From: VAZQ01 sp963816745
GTDB taxonomy: Bacteria; Pseudomonadota; Alphaproteobacteria; Rhizobiales; Xanthobacteraceae
Assembly: GCA_963816745.1 (NCBI GenBank)
Contig: CAWFLQ010000006.1
Location: forward strand, 372,001-436,000
Reading direction: 5' to 3'
DNA: 64,000 bases
Every line of letters starts with the position of its first letter. Within the stretch, counting starts at the first letter, position 1. The position numbers were made by a program, and so were the translations under genes. Below are positions 46,383 to 55,935 of this stretch, piece after piece. The notes below the pieces were generated by a model. The model saw only the letters and a program-made list of their open reading frames with translations. It had not been told where the DNA came from and made no database searches.

Positions 46383-47147
46383 ATGGCCCGCAAGTCCACG
46401 CCAGCTCGACCGCGTCCGCGAATCGCCGGCGGCGACAAATCCGAGCGCGAGCGGATCATCGACGCCTTCATGGCGCTGCTGGCGGAAAAGCCGATCGAGC
46501 AGATCGGCTTCGCCGAGATCGCCAAAGCGGCCGCAGGTTCCGCTCGCCGAGCTGCGCGGCCTGTTCGGCTCGACGCTCGCGATCCTCGCCGCGCACATGA
46601 AGGAGACCGACCGCGCCGTGCTCGCCGGCATCGATGCCGACATGGCGGAGGAGCCGCCGCGCGAGCGGCTGTTCGACGTGCTGATGCGGCGGCTCGAAGT
46701 GCTGACGCCGCACAAGGCCGCGGTGCGCTCGCTGACGCGCTCGGCCATGCGCAATCCGCGGCCTCGCCTTCGCCTTGAACGGGCTCGCCGTGCGCTCGCA
46801 GCAATGGATGCTGACCGCCGCCGACATCGGCGCCGCCGGTCCGCGCGGCATGGTGCGCGCGCAAGGGCTGGCGCTGCTGTTCGCATCGGTGCTGCGCACC
46901 TGGGTCGACGACGACGATCCCGGCCTCGCCCGCACCATGGCCGCGCTCGACCGCGCGCTCGCGCGCGGGCAGCGCTGGTCGGGCATTCCTCGACGACCTG
47001 CGCTCCGCATGGCGTCGCTGCGCCGGGCGCGGACGCGCCGCGACGCGGCGGCGCGCCGACGCCGACGACGAGCACGGTCGCGGCCTACTACACCGGCACC
47101 CGCACCGTCGCGCGCAAGCCGCCCAGCGGGCGAATCCGACAGCATGA
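46383..47147 (+). CDS. TetR-like regulator or COQ9-type protein (frame-disrupted)
   Basis: A TetR-fold protein of about 250 residues. The N-terminus is basic (MARKSTPARPRPRIAGGDKS) and the helix-turn-helix segment is RERIIDAFMALLAEKPIEQI with GFAEIAKAA. The later part, ALNGLAVRSQQWMLTAADIG and LRTWVDDDDPGLARTMAALD, resembles rhizobial TetR-type proteins with an incomplete HTH. Shifts lie near 46545, 46764 and 46988; the corrected tail overlaps the convergent EnvZ-like gene by about 60 bp and stops at TGA 47147. Function unassigned. Confidence 0.65.
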
Positions 47148-48381
47148 TGTCGCCGCCGTGGGAGCGGGCGATGTCGCGCGCGATGGCGAGACCCAGCCCG
47201 GTGCCGCCTTCGTCCTGGTTGCGCGCGTCGTCGAGCCGCAGGAACGGCTTGAACACCTCCTCGCGCAGATGCGGCGCGATGCCGGGACCGTCGTCGTCCA
47301 CGGTGACGGTGAGCCAGCGATGGTCGCGGTGGCCGGTGATCGAGATCGACGGCGCATGGCGCGCCGCGTTCGACACCAGATTGCCGAGGCAGCGCTTGAA
47401 CGCCGCCGGCCGCACCGTGACGATCGGATGGCCGTGGAAGTTCACGCTCGACCTGTGGCCGTTGCGCTCGGCGTCGGTCTTGAGCTCCTCCAGGAACGCG
47501 CCCATGTCGGTCGGCGCCGACTGCTCGCCGGAATCGCCGCGCGCGAAGGCGAGATAGGCCTCCAGCATGCGGGCCATCTCGTCGACGTCCTTCTTCATCG
47601 CCTCGACCTCGGGACTGTCGCCGATCAGCGCGAGCTCGAGCTTGAAGCGGGTGAGGATGGTGCGCAGGTCGTGGGAGACGCCCGCCAGCATGGCGGTGCG
47701 CTGCTCCATCGCGCGCTCGATGCGGCTCTTCATCTCGATGAAGGCCTGCGCCGCGCGGCGGACCTCGCGCGCGCCGCGCGGGCGGAAGTTCGGCACCTCG
47801 CGTCCTTTGCCGAAGCTTTCGGCGGCGTCGGCGAGCCGCAGGATCGGGCGGATCTGGTTGCGCAGGAACAGCACCGCGACGGTGATCAGCACCAGCGAGG
47901 TGCCGACCATCCAGGCCAGGAAGATGTGGGAGTTCGAGACATAGGCGGCGCTGCGCGGCGCGAACACGCGCATGACCGCGTTGTCGAGCTTGATGCGGAT
48001 CTCGAGCAGCGCCGAGCGTCCGACGGTATCGATCCAGAACGGCCGGCCGATCTGCTTGCTGACCTCCTCCGACAGCGCCTGGTCGACCAGCGAGAAGAAC
48101 GGCTTCGGCCCCGGCGGCGGCAGGTCGTTCACCGGCAGGAAGTCGACCACCAGGCCGAGCTTCTCCTGCGCGATGCGCCGCAGCTGCGCGTGGTCGGCGT
48201 CCTGCGGATAGATCCGGTAGACCTCGATCAGGGTGGCGATGTCCTGCACCACGCCGGCCGAGAGCCGCTGCGTGACCAGGTTGTAGTGCCGCTCCATGAA
48301 CATGTAGGCGACGACCGACTGCAGCACCACCATGGGCACGATGATGATCAGCAGCGCGCGCGCATAGAGGCCCTTCGGCAT
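47088..48381 (-). CDS. EnvZ-like sensor histidine kinase
   Basis: About 430 residues. An N-terminal membrane helix (LYARALLIIIVPMVVLQSVV), a periplasmic sensor region and a second helix (FLAWMVGTSLVLITVAVLFL) are followed by a HAMP segment with RNQIRPILRLADAAESFG. The H-box is LAGVSHDLRTILTRFKLEL, the N-box NLVSNAARHAPS, the G1 box DDDGPGI and the G2 box EGGTGLGLAI. One extra base near 47123 alters the last 12 codons; corrected, it ends VRVPV at TAG 47088-47090. The OmpR-like regulator is directly upstream on the same strand. Confidence 0.9.
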
Positions 48382-48497
48382 GACGCTTCTTGACCGTCAC
48401 GCTGGCGCGGTCGTAGAGATTCGCAGCAAGCGGTTGGCGGCGGAGCGCAACGCAGTAAGGCCCGAGCGCAGCGCGGCGATGCCGACGTCGAGCGTGG

Positions 48498-49207
48498 TCA
48501 TGGCACCGTCACCAGCCGATAGCCGATGCCGCGCACGGTCTGCACCAGCAGCGGATTGGCGGGATCGCGCTCGATCTTGCGGCGCAGGCGATTGACCTGC
48601 ACGTCGACGGCGCGCTCGCCGGTCGCGCCGCCGTTGCCGGCGAGCGCCAGCCGCGGCACGGTCTCGCCCGGCGTCGCGGCGAGCAGGCGCAGCATGTCGC
48701 GCTCGCGATCGGTGAGCCGGACGACCTCCTCGCCGCGCTTGAGCTCGCCGCGCGCGAGGTGGAAGCGGAAATCGCCGAAGCACACGGATTCGACCGCCGG
48801 CGTCGCCGGCCGGACGCGCGCGCCGCAGGATGTTGGCGATGCGCAGCGAGAGCTCCGTCGGCTCGAACGGCTTGCCGACATAGTCGTCGGCGCCGATGGT
48901 CAGCCCTTCGATGCGGCTTTCCGCCTCGTCGCGCGCGGTCAGCATGATGATCGGCACGCTCGAGGACGCGCGCAGGTCGCGCGCGAGCTCGAAGCCGGTC
49001 TCGCCCGGCATCATGACGTCGAGGATCAAGCAGATCGAAGCGCAGCCCTTCGAGCTTGGCGCGGGCGTCGGCGGCGGTCTCCGCGGTGGTGACGCGGTAG
49101 CCCTCGGCGAGCAGGAAGCGCGACAGCAGATCGCGAATGCGGCGGTCGTCGTCGACCACCAGCAGATGGGGAGCATCGTCGGCAAGCGCGGCGGCGACCG
49201 TGCTCAT
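48498..49207 (-). CDS. OmpR-like response regulator (frame-disrupted)
   Basis: About 235 residues. The receiver domain has LLVVDDDRRIRDLLSRFLLA, the phosphorylated Asp in LILDVMMPG, LTARDEAESRIEGLTIGADD and the Lys in VGKPFEP. The C-terminal winged helix has LTDRERDMLRLLAATPGETV, VDVQVNRLRRKIERDPANPL and TVRGIGYRLV. Extra bases lie near 48818 and 49038. The ATG at 49207 reads MSTVAAALADDAPH. It forms a two-component pair with the kinase 117 bp downstream and follows a MarR regulator on the same strand. Confidence 0.9.
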
Positions 49208-49232
49208 GGCCCGGCTTATCCCTGGCTTGCGC

Positions 49233-49763
49233 TCAGCCGCGCGGCCGCCGCGCCCGGTCGGCGCGCGCAATGAACCGCAGCACGGCGTCGCGGTGGTCGG
49301 CGTTGATCATGGCGGCCAGAAACCGGCAGGCCGCCTCGTGCGCCTTCGGCCCGAGCTCGGACAGCGCGCGCGCGATCCGCGCGGTCTGCAGGCCGGCGAG
49401 CTTCATGGCCAGCGCCTCGCCCTTCGGCGTGACGTAGAGCAGGCGCTGGCGGCGGTCGTTCGCGCCCTCCTTCTGCACCACGTAGCCCTGGTCGATGAGC
49501 TGCTTGAGCACGCGGCCGAGCGACTGCTTGGTGATCTTGAGGATGTCGAGCAGCTCCGCGACCTTCATGCCGGGATTGCGGTTGACGAAATGCAGCACCC
49601 GGTGGTGGGCGCGCCCGAAGCCGAACTTCGCCAGCACGTCGTCGGGATCGCCGATGAAATCGCGATAGGCGAAGAACAGCAGCTCGATGATGTCCCAGAT
49701 CGGCTCGCTCCCACGGGCGGCCGCGCTCCCCGCTGGAAGCCGCCCGGTCGGCCACTGGGACAA
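49233..49763 (-). CDS. MarR-family transcriptional regulator
   Basis: A 176-residue winged-helix regulator. It has GFGRAHHRVLHFVNRNPGMK, the recognition helix ILKITKQSLGRVLKQLIDQG and the wing KEGANDRRQRLLYVTPKGEA. It precedes the OmpR/EnvZ pair by 25 bp in the same direction, an order (marR-ompR-envZ) found in Rhizobiales. The ATG at 49763 gives a slightly long N-terminus (MSQWPTGRLPAGSAAARGSE); a shorter start is possible. Confidence 0.88.
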   Translation of the reverse strand: MSQWPTGRLPAGSAAARGSEPIWDIIELLFFAYRDFIGDPDDVLAKFGFGRAHHRVLHFVNRNPGMKVAELLDILKITKQSLGRVLKQLIDQGYVVQKEGANDRRQRLLYVTPKGEALAMKLAGLQTARIARALSELGPKAHEAACRFLAAMINADHRDAVLRFIARADRARRPRG

Positions 49764-49991
49764 TTAGGTCAGCCATATTGACATATTTCGATCAGATTGT
49801 TATCCAAGGATCAGGCTGCCACGAAAGGATCGTGCTAACAGCCCTGCCCGGAGCGGATTGCGCCGGAGGCGCAAGCGCGCTCTCATGGGCAGGCCGAAAC
49901 ATACCGGGTGTCGGCCCGCGACGCAAAACCATATCGGACGGTGGGGATTAGCCGCCCTGTAACGCCGGACTGAATCCGAGGAGGAAGCGCC

Positions 49992-50885
49992 ATGGCTGAC
50001 AAACCCTACGACCGCCTCGACGGCGTCATCTGGTACGACGGCAAGCTCGTGCCCTGGGGCGACGCCACCCTGCACGTGCTGTCCCACGGCCTGCACTACG
50101 GCAGCTGCGTGTTCGAGGGCGAGCGCGCCTATGGCGGCGAGATCTTCAAGTGCACCGAGCATTCCGAGCGGCTGAAGCGCTCGGCGCAGCTGCTCGACTT
50201 CGAAATCCCCTATTCGGTCGCCGAGATCGACGCCGCCAAGCGCCTGGTGCTCGAGAAGAACGGCCAGACCGACGCCTATGTGCGGCCGGTCGCCTGGCGC
50301 GGCTCGGAGATGATGGGCGTCTCGGCGCAGAACAACACGATCCACCTCGCCATCGCCACCTGGCAATGGCCGAGCTATTTCGACCCGGCGCAGCGGCTCA
50401 AGGGCATCCGGCTCGACCTCGCCGACTATCGCCGGCCCGATCCGGCGACCGCGCCGGCGCGCGCCAAGGCCGCCGGCCTCTACATGATCTGCACCATCTC
50501 CAAGCACAAGGCCGAGCGCAAAGGCTATGCCGACGCCATGATGCTGGACTGGCAGGGCCGCGTCGCCGAATGCACCGGCGCCAACATCTTCTTCATCAAG
50601 GACGGCAAGATCCACACGCCGATCGCCGACTGCTTCCTCGACGGCATCACGCGCCAGACCGTGATCGAGCTCGCCAAGAAGCGCGGCATCGAGGTGATCG
50701 AGCGGCGCATCATGCCGGACGAGCTCACGCAGTTCTCGGAATGCTTCATCACCGGCAGCGCCGCCGAGGTGACGGCGGTCTCCGAGATCGCGCAGTGGAA
50801 GTTCACGCCCGGCGCCATCACCCAGCAGCTGATGGACGACTACACCGCCGAGGTGCAGCCGAAGGGCAAGAAGGTGGCGGCTTAA
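49992..50885 (+). CDS. ilvE: branched-chain amino acid aminotransferase
   Basis: An intact 297-residue class IV PLP aminotransferase. It has GLHYGSCVFEGERAYGGEIF, AYVRPVAWRGSEMMGVSAQN, the PLP-Lys region CTISKHKAERKGYADAMMLD and RVAECTGANIFFIKDGKIHT, with DCFLDGITRQTVIELAKKRG downstream. It interconverts Leu, Ile and Val with their 2-oxo acids. The ATG at 49992 follows GAGGAGGAAG. It overlaps the convergent class V gene by 4 bases. Confidence 0.95.
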   Translation: MADKPYDRLDGVIWYDGKLVPWGDATLHVLSHGLHYGSCVFEGERAYGGEIFKCTEHSERLKRSAQLLDFEIPYSVAEIDAAKRLVLEKNGQTDAYVRPVAWRGSEMMGVSAQNNTIHLAIATWQWPSYFDPAQRLKGIRLDLADYRRPDPATAPARAKAAGLYMICTISKHKAERKGYADAMMLDWQGRVAECTGANIFFIKDGKIHTPIADCFLDGITRQTVIELAKKRGIEVIERRIMPDELTQFSECFITGSAAEVTAVSEIAQWKFTPGAITQQLMDDYTAEVQPKGKKVAA

Positions 50886-52045
50886 TTCGGGCGCGTTAGC
50901 CTAGTAAGTCGGCGAAAGACCTCCACGAAGCGATCGACGTCGTCCTCGTCATTGTAGACGTGCGGGCTGATGCGCATCCGCCCGATGCGCGGCGCGACAT
51001 GGACCTGCTCCGCCGCCAGTCCCTCGACCAAACGATCGGGCATGCCGTTCGGAAAGCGCAGGCTGAGGATATGGGGCGCCCGCACGGCGGCGTCCGGAAC
51101 GAGCGCGGCGGAATTGCGCAACCCGTCGGCCAGCCGCGCCGTCAGCATGCCGAGCCGCGCCTGGATGGCGGCGGCGCCCCACTCCGCCATCATCTCCATC
51201 CCGACCGACGCCATTTCCAGCGAGATGAAATAATCGCGCTCGCCCATGTCGAAGCGCCGCGCGCCGGACACGAAATCGACGTTGCGAAAATAGGGTGCGC
51301 GCTCCGAGACGATCTCGCGCCGGCCGTAGCCAGTCTGCTCCAGCGGCACGCCGTCCTGGTGACGCTTCGCGACATAAAGAAAGGCGCGACCGTATGGCCC
51401 CAGCAGCCACTTGTAGGTCGGGAATACCAGGAAATCGGGATCGAGTGTGCGCATGTCGAGGGCGATGACGCCGGCCGCGTGCGTGGCATCGACCAGCAGC
51501 GCCGCCCCCCGCGCGCGCAGGGCCGCGGCGACGCGGTCGATGTCCACCATCCCGCCATCGGACCAATGCACGGACGAGATCGATGCGAGGGCGATGGGCG
51601 GCGCGCCGGGACGCTCGATCGCGGCGAGCACCGCCGCGGTCCAATCTCCGTCCTCGGGCTGCCGCACGATGTCGAGGGCGAATCCGTCGACGCCGGCGCG
51701 GGTCGTCCATTCGAGGACCGCCGAGGAGTGGTCGTTCTCCAGCAGCAGCACGCGCGTGCCGGCCGGCACCGTCAGCACCTTCGCCGCCGTCGCGACGCCG
51801 TAGCTCACCGAGGAAATCAGCGCAACGTCGTCGGGATCGGCATTGATCAGCCGCGCCGCGGCGCGACGCGCCCGCTCGTATTGCTTGACGTCGATGCCGG
51901 GATCGATCGTCCAGGGCCGGCCCTTGCGCGCGACCCCGGCGCGCCCCGCCTCTTGCACGGCAATCGGCAGCGGGCACCAGGAGGCCGCGTTGAGAAAACA
52001 AATCTCGCGTGGAATGTCGAAGAGCGCGCGTTGCGATGGCAGCAT
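50882..52045 (-). CDS. class V PLP-dependent aminotransferase
   Basis: About 387 residues related to cysteine desulfurase/kynureninase-type enzymes. It has LNAASWCPLPIAVQEAGRAG, SSVSYGVATAAKVLTVPAGT, SSVHWSDGGMVDIDRVAAAL, the cofactor-proximal LLVDATHAAGV and the PLP-Lys FPTYKWLLGPYGRAFLYV. No catalytic Cys loop of SufS/IscS type is seen, so desulfurase activity is doubtful. The ATG at 52045 (MLPSQRALFD) has GGGAG upstream; a GTG at 52099 is an alternative. Confidence 0.88.
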   Translation of the reverse strand: MLPSQRALFDIPREICFLNAASWCPLPIAVQEAGRAGVARKGRPWTIDPGIDVKQYERARRAAARLINADPDDVALISSVSYGVATAAKVLTVPAGTRVLLLENDHSSAVLEWTTRAGVDGFALDIVRQPEDGDWTAAVLAAIERPGAPPIALASISSVHWSDGGMVDIDRVAAALRARGAALLVDATHAAGVIALDMRTLDPDFLVFPTYKWLLGPYGRAFLYVAKRHQDGVPLEQTGYGRREIVSERAPYFRNVDFVSGARRFDMGERDYFISLEMASVGMEMMAEWGAAAIQARLGMLTARLADGLRNSAALVPDAAVRAPHILSLRFPNGMPDRLVEGLAAEQVHVAPRIGRMRISPHVYNDEDDVDRFVEVFRRLTRLTRPN

Positions 52046-52120
52046 GCCGATGCTGTTGCTCCCTTGATATTCGCGATTGTGCGCAGGGAGAGTCAGCACG
52101 TCAAATCGAGCTCGCGGCCC

Positions 52121-52723
52121 TTATTTGGCCGAGTGCGCCGCGATCATCGCCTCGCCCATGCGCACGAGGCGAGCGCCGAGGCCGTCGGCGCCGACGCTCT
52201 GCGCGGTGACGCGGGCGCCCTCGAGCAGCAGGTGCAGCTCGTCCGCCAGCATGTCGGGATCGCCGAGCCCGGCGTCGCGGGCGAGCTGCATGAGCTTGTC
52301 GCGCTGCGCGACTTTGCACTCTTCGATCACCCGCCGCGCCGGATGGTCCTTCTCCGGCAGCTCGACCGCCGCGTTGACCAAGGGGCAGCCGCGCTCGTCC
52401 GCGCTGGCGACGTGGCCAGCCATCTCCGCGAGCCAGGCGCGCAGCTGCGCCAACGGATCGCCGGGATGCGCTTGCGCGAATCTGCCCCAGCAGGCGTCGG
52501 CCAGCTTTGCCGATTGGCGCAGATACTCAGCCACCAATTCGTCCTTCGAGGCGAAGTGGCGATAGAGCGTCATCTTGTTGGTGCCGGCCGCGTCGGCGAT
52601 GGCCTCGACCCCCACGGCCCTGATTCCATGCCGATAAAACAGATCGCCGGCGACCGCGAGAATCCGTTCGCGCGGCGGAATTCGCTCGTCTTTCTCGCGG
52701 GTTACGGCGGATTTGACGGCCAT
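52121..52723 (-). CDS. TetR-family regulator divergent from old yellow enzyme
   Basis: A 200-residue TetR regulator. The HTH segment is RERILAVAGDLFYRHGIRAV followed by VEAIADAAGTNKMTLYRHF and ASKDELVAEYLRQSAK. The ligand domain has DERGCPLVNAAVELPEKDHP with a Cys that could sense electrophiles, as NemR does, although this is inference. It is divergent from an ene-reductase gene, with two tandem operator-like copies in between, making autoregulation and control of the reductase likely. Confidence 0.92.
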   Translation of the reverse strand: MAVKSAVTREKDERIPPRERILAVAGDLFYRHGIRAVGVEAIADAAGTNKMTLYRHFASKDELVAEYLRQSAKLADACWGRFAQAHPGDPLAQLRAWLAEMAGHVASADERGCPLVNAAVELPEKDHPARRVIEECKVAQRDKLMQLARDAGLGDPDMLADELHLLLEGARVTAQSVGADGLGARLVRMGEAMIAAHSAK

Positions 52724-52745
52724 CGCAACGTCCCTCTTGACACGG

Positions 52746-52790
52746 GTGTTACCGGTCAGTACCTATGATGTAGTGTTACCGGTCAGTACC
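52746..52790. promoter_or_regulatory. tandem 18-bp operator copies for the TetR regulator
   Basis: GTGTTACCGGTCAGTACC occurs twice as an exact direct repeat (52746-52763 and 52773-52790), start-to-start 27 bp. Each has an imperfect dyad around ACCGGT (GTTACCGGTCAGTAC). They lie between the divergent TetR and ene-reductase starts, 22 bp from the TetR ATG, the usual place for TetR operators. Confidence 0.75.
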
Positions 52791-52853
52791 ACAAGACGCG
52801 GCCCTCGTCATCCCCTTTCTCGGCCTGCGTCCATTCCAGTCAGGAGCAACGTC

Positions 52854-53993
52854 ATGAGCGTCCAGCAAGCAACCGCGTTGAAGAATCCCGTCGCCGTGCA
52901 ACCGGCCGCCGCAGAACCGGAGGCCCTGTTCCAGCCCTACCGGCTGGGCGATCTCGAGTTGCGCAATCGCCTGGTGATGGCGCCGATGACGCGCAGCCGT
53001 GCGGTCGACGGCAACGTGCCGAATTCGCTTGCGGCCACCTACTACGCCCAGCGCGCCTCCGCCGGTCTGATCATCACGGAGGCCGCGCAAGTGAGCCCGC
53101 AAGGCGTCGGCTACATCCGCACGCCCGGCATTCATTCCGCCGAGCAAGTCGCGGGCTGGAAGACGATCACCGACTCCGTCCATCGTGCCGGCGGAAGAAT
53201 TTTCGCCCAGCTCTGGCACGTCGGACGCGTGTCGCATCCGGATTTTCACGACGGTGCGCTGCCGGTCGCTCCGTCCGCCCTGCCGGTGGAAGGCGAAGCG
53301 TTCACCAGCCGCGGCCGCACGACATTGGTGACCCCGCGCGCGCTCGAGACCGGCGAGCTTCCCGGCATCGTCGCGCAATTCCGCAAGGGCGCCGAGAATG
53401 CCAAGGCGGCGGGCTTCGACGGCGTCGAGTTGCACGGCGCCAATGGCTACCTCCTGGACCAGTTCCTGCGCGACGGCTCCAACCGGCGCACCGACGCCTA
53501 TGGCGGCAGCATCGAGAACCGCGTTCGCCTCCCGCTCGAAGTCGTCGATGCGGTGACCGGCGTCTGGGGTGCGCAGCGCGTCGGCTACAAGCTCTCTCCC
53601 TATTTTTCCGGATATTCGATGTCGGACTCCAACCCGATCGAAACGTTCTCTTTCATCGCCGCGGAGTTGAACAAGCGCGGGCTGCTCTATCTGCATGTCT
53701 CCGAGGCGGTGGCAGGTCCGATGGCCGCGCCGGCCGGAACCAGACGGGCGACGCCGATCCTGCGCGACGCGTTCGATGGCGCGGTGATCGCCAACGGCGG
53801 CTACGACGCCCGCTCAGGTAACGCGGTGATCGCGCGCGGCGAAGCCGATCTCGTCGCGTTCGGCGTGCCGTTTCTTGCCAATCCGGATCTTCCGACGCGC
53901 TACCGGAGAAACGCCGAGCTCAATGCTCCGGACCAGGCGACGTTCTATGCCGGCGAGGAAAAGGGCTACATCGACTATCCAGCTTTGGCGTAG
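52854..53993 (+). CDS. old yellow enzyme (NADH:flavin oxidoreductase, NemA type)
   Basis: An intact 379-residue FMN ene-reductase. It has ALFQPYRLGDLELRNRLVMA, MAPMTRSRAVDGNVPN, RIFAQLWHVGRVSHPD, the FMN/substrate site GVELHGANGYLLDQFLRDGS and YGGSIENRVRLPLEVV, and VIANGGYDARSGNAVI. It reduces activated C=C or nitro groups of electrophiles such as N-ethylmaleimide or nitroesters. The ATG at 52854 follows CAGGAGCAAC; the frame is open upstream through the operators, which I exclude. It is probably derepressed by its electrophilic substrates through the TetR regulator. Confidence 0.94.
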   Translation: MSVQQATALKNPVAVQPAAAEPEALFQPYRLGDLELRNRLVMAPMTRSRAVDGNVPNSLAATYYAQRASAGLIITEAAQVSPQGVGYIRTPGIHSAEQVAGWKTITDSVHRAGGRIFAQLWHVGRVSHPDFHDGALPVAPSALPVEGEAFTSRGRTTLVTPRALETGELPGIVAQFRKGAENAKAAGFDGVELHGANGYLLDQFLRDGSNRRTDAYGGSIENRVRLPLEVVDAVTGVWGAQRVGYKLSPYFSGYSMSDSNPIETFSFIAAELNKRGLLYLHVSEAVAGPMAAPAGTRRATPILRDAFDGAVIANGGYDARSGNAVIARGEADLVAFGVPFLANPDLPTRYRRNAELNAPDQATFYAGEEKGYIDYPALA

Positions 53994-54075
53994 CGCAACA
54001 AGGCCGGACGGTTCCCATCTCTCGAATGGAAGCCGTCCGGCGCGCTCGCTTTCCGGAGCGAATTCGAGCGATCGC

Positions 54076-55133
54076 TCAATCCCGGATCACCACCAGCCGG
54101 TCGGTCCCGGACTCGCCGCCCCACGCCTCGCCCGGGCCGGCCGAGCATCTGGCGCACATTGGCGCCTCGCTTGTCGCTCGGGAAGGTCGTCGTATCGTCT
54201 CGGTCACCGGATCGAAACGCTGGATCGCGTTGGCCATCCAGTCGGTCGCCCACACCCGGTCCTTGTCGTCGACATAGACCGAATAGGTGCCGGATCTTGC
54301 TCTTCGGCATCGGGTAGGTCGTCCAGACCTTGGCGCCGGATCGTAGCGGCCGATTCCGCCGCCGTGCCAGAAGCTCACCCAGAGCATGCCCTTGGAGTCC
54401 GACCAGATGCGGCGCGGGCCGACGCCCTTGCGCGGCGGGTCGACCACGGTCGCCTCGCCGGTCGCCAGTATCGACGCGCGCGATGTGGTCGCCGGCGAGC
54501 GAGGCGTACCAGATCTCGCCCGCGGGCGTCGTGGTGATGCCGTAGGGCCCGCGGCCCTTCGGCGACGCCCAGGCATCGACCTTGCCGGTCTCCGGATCGA
54601 CGCGGCCATGCACGCCGTTCTGCCCGGTGAACCAGAGCGATGCCGTTCTTGTCGAAGACCAGCGTGTTGAGGTTGGCGCGCGCGAAGTCCTTCGGCAGCG
54701 GGAACAGCGTGACCGCTTTGGTCCTGGCGTCGACCCGCGCGATCGCGTTCTGGCCGCCTTCGGTGAGCCAGGCATCGCCGTCCGGCCCGACGATCACGCC
54801 GTGCGGCGCCGCGCCTTCGCCGAGCGGGATCTTTTCGAGCTTGCCGGTCTTCGGATCGAAGCGGCCGGCAAATCCCTGGCGCTGGCCGCTGATCCAGACC
54901 GATGCCGTCGGCGCCGCGCGACGTCGTGCGGATAGGCGCCGGACGGCAGCTGGTAGAACGTCATCTCCGCGGCCCGCGCCGCGCTGGCGAGCGAAGCGAG
55001 CGGCCAGCGCGGCCACTCTATTGAAGTGCGCGCGCCGGATCACTCGCCCTGAACCGGGCTCGTCGGCGCGCGCCGCGCTCGCCGAAAGCATCAGCGCCGC
55101 GGCGGCGACGAGCGTGCGGACCGTGACCTTCAT
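54076..55133 (-). CDS. virginiamycin B lyase-like beta-propeller protein (frame-disrupted; repeat in signal peptide)
   Basis: An exported six- or seven-bladed propeller of the streptogramin-lyase (Vgb) family, about 340 residues. Blades read PHGVIVGPDGDAWLTEGGQN, RVDARTKAVTLFPLP, YGITTTPAGEIWYASLAGDH and RRIWSDSKGMLWVSFWHGGG. Most bacterial homologues are not antibiotic-resistance enzymes, so lyase activity is uncertain. The signal peptide (RTLVAAAALMLSASA) is followed at once by a 95-bp repeat copy (ARADEPGSGRV...). Frame shifts occur across or after the repeat and near 54920, 54640, 54480, 54345, 54290 and 54130. It overlaps the moaE stop by 4 bases. Confidence 0.75.
54974..55077 (-). repeat. 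95-bp double-hairpin repeat, copy 4 (sense, at signal-peptide end of the Vgb-like gene)
   Basis: On the minus strand it reads GCGCGCGCCGACGAGCCCGG, GGTTCAGGGCGAGTGATCCG, the linker ACTTCAATAGAGT and the hairpin GCCGCGCTGGCC...GCCAGCGCGGC. It lies exactly where SASAARA would be cleaved from AEMTFYQLPSG. It has the same orientation relative to its gene as copy 1. Confidence 0.85.
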
Positions 55134-55627
55134 TCCGCCGCCTCGCGCCGGCCGGATGGGCGCGTCCAGCGATCGGCCAGCGCGTCGTCGGACTGCTTGG
55201 CATCGACCCAGGTCGTCGTGCTGGCGCCAGCGTCGGCATATTCGACCTGCTTCCAGAACGGCGCGCGGGTCTTGAGATAGTCCATCAGGAACTCGGCCGC
55301 GGCGAAGGCGTCCTGCCGGTGCGCCGCCGCGGTCACGACGAGCACGATGTCCTCGCCCGGCTCGATCCGGCCGTAGCGGTGGATGACGGTGACGCCGAGC
55401 AGCGGCCAGCGCTGCTCGGCCGCCTCCACGTGGCGCGCGATCTCGGCCTCGGCCATCCCCGGATAGTGCTCGAGCGTCATGGCGATGAGCTTCGCCCCGG
55501 ACTCGTCGCCGCGGCAGATGCCGGTGAAGGTGACGACCGCGCCGACGTCGGTGCGCCCGCGCGTGAGCTTCGCCGCCTCGGCCGCGGCGTCGAACGGCTC
55601 GCGCTGCAGACGGACAGTGGCGGTCAT
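55130..55627 (-). CDS. moaE: molybdopterin synthase catalytic subunit
   Basis: An intact 165-residue MoaE. It has VGAVVTFTGICRGDESGAKL, MTLEHYPGMAEAEI, VTVIHRYGRIEPGEDIVLVV, AHRQDAFAAAEFLMDYLKTR and APFWKQVEYADA with the catalytic Lys in the FWK motif. With MoaD it converts cPMP into molybdopterin, the cofactor core needed by the CO dehydrogenase encoded at 15.6-19.4 kb. It is in the same orientation as moaD, pgsA and uvrC, probably one operon. Confidence 0.95.
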   Translation of the reverse strand: MTATVRLQREPFDAAAEAAKLTRGRTDVGAVVTFTGICRGDESGAKLIAMTLEHYPGMAEAEIARHVEAAEQRWPLLGVTVIHRYGRIEPGEDIVLVVTAAAHRQDAFAAAEFLMDYLKTRAPFWKQVEYADAGASTTTWVDAKQSDDALADRWTRPSGRREAAE

Positions 55628-55680
55628 ACGCTACTCCGAGCTCTCTTGCGGGGTCCGCGCTCTCCTGCTTCGGAAATCAG

Positions 55681-55932
55681 TCATCCACCGGTCATCGGCG
55701 GGAAGAAGGCGATCTCGCGCGCGCCCGCGATCGCGTGTCGGGCCTGACATGGGTGCGGTCGATCGCGGCGCGGATCACCTTCGGGTTCTCGAACGCATAG
55801 GCATATTCCTCGCCGCGCCCGCGCAGCCAGTCGACGAGATCGGCGACCGTGCGCGATCCCGGCCGGCGGCTCGATCTCCTCCTCCGGCTTGCCGATGCGC
55901 TCGCGCACCCAGGCGAAATAGCGAAGCTTCAA
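55681..55932 (-). CDS. moaD: molybdopterin synthase sulfur-carrier subunit (frame-disrupted)
   Basis: About 83 residues, a ubiquitin-like sulfur carrier ending in the required Gly-Gly (FFPPMTGG). The N-terminus is MKLRYFAWVRERIGKPEEEI, and corrected middle sequence reads VADLVDWLRGRGEEYAYAFE. Extra bases lie near 55857 and 55737. The start is a TTG at 55932, 3 bp after the pgsA stop. It precedes moaE in the same direction. Confidence 0.88.
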   Translation of the reverse strand: MKLRYFAWVRERIGKPEEEIEPPAGIAHGRRSRRLAARARRGICLCVREPEGDPRRDRPHPCQARHAIAGAREIAFFPPMTGG

Positions 55933-55935
55933 CGC

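Noticed and set aside
45872..48400. An 842-codon open frame on the minus strand
   Set aside because: It runs antisense to proC and the TetR-like gene and in a wrong frame of the EnvZ-like kinase; the correct kinase frame shows all histidine-kinase boxes.
50960..52768. A 602-codon open frame on the plus strand
   Set aside because: It is antisense to the class V aminotransferase and TetR genes; its translation is low-complexity with no domain, a usual high-GC shadow.
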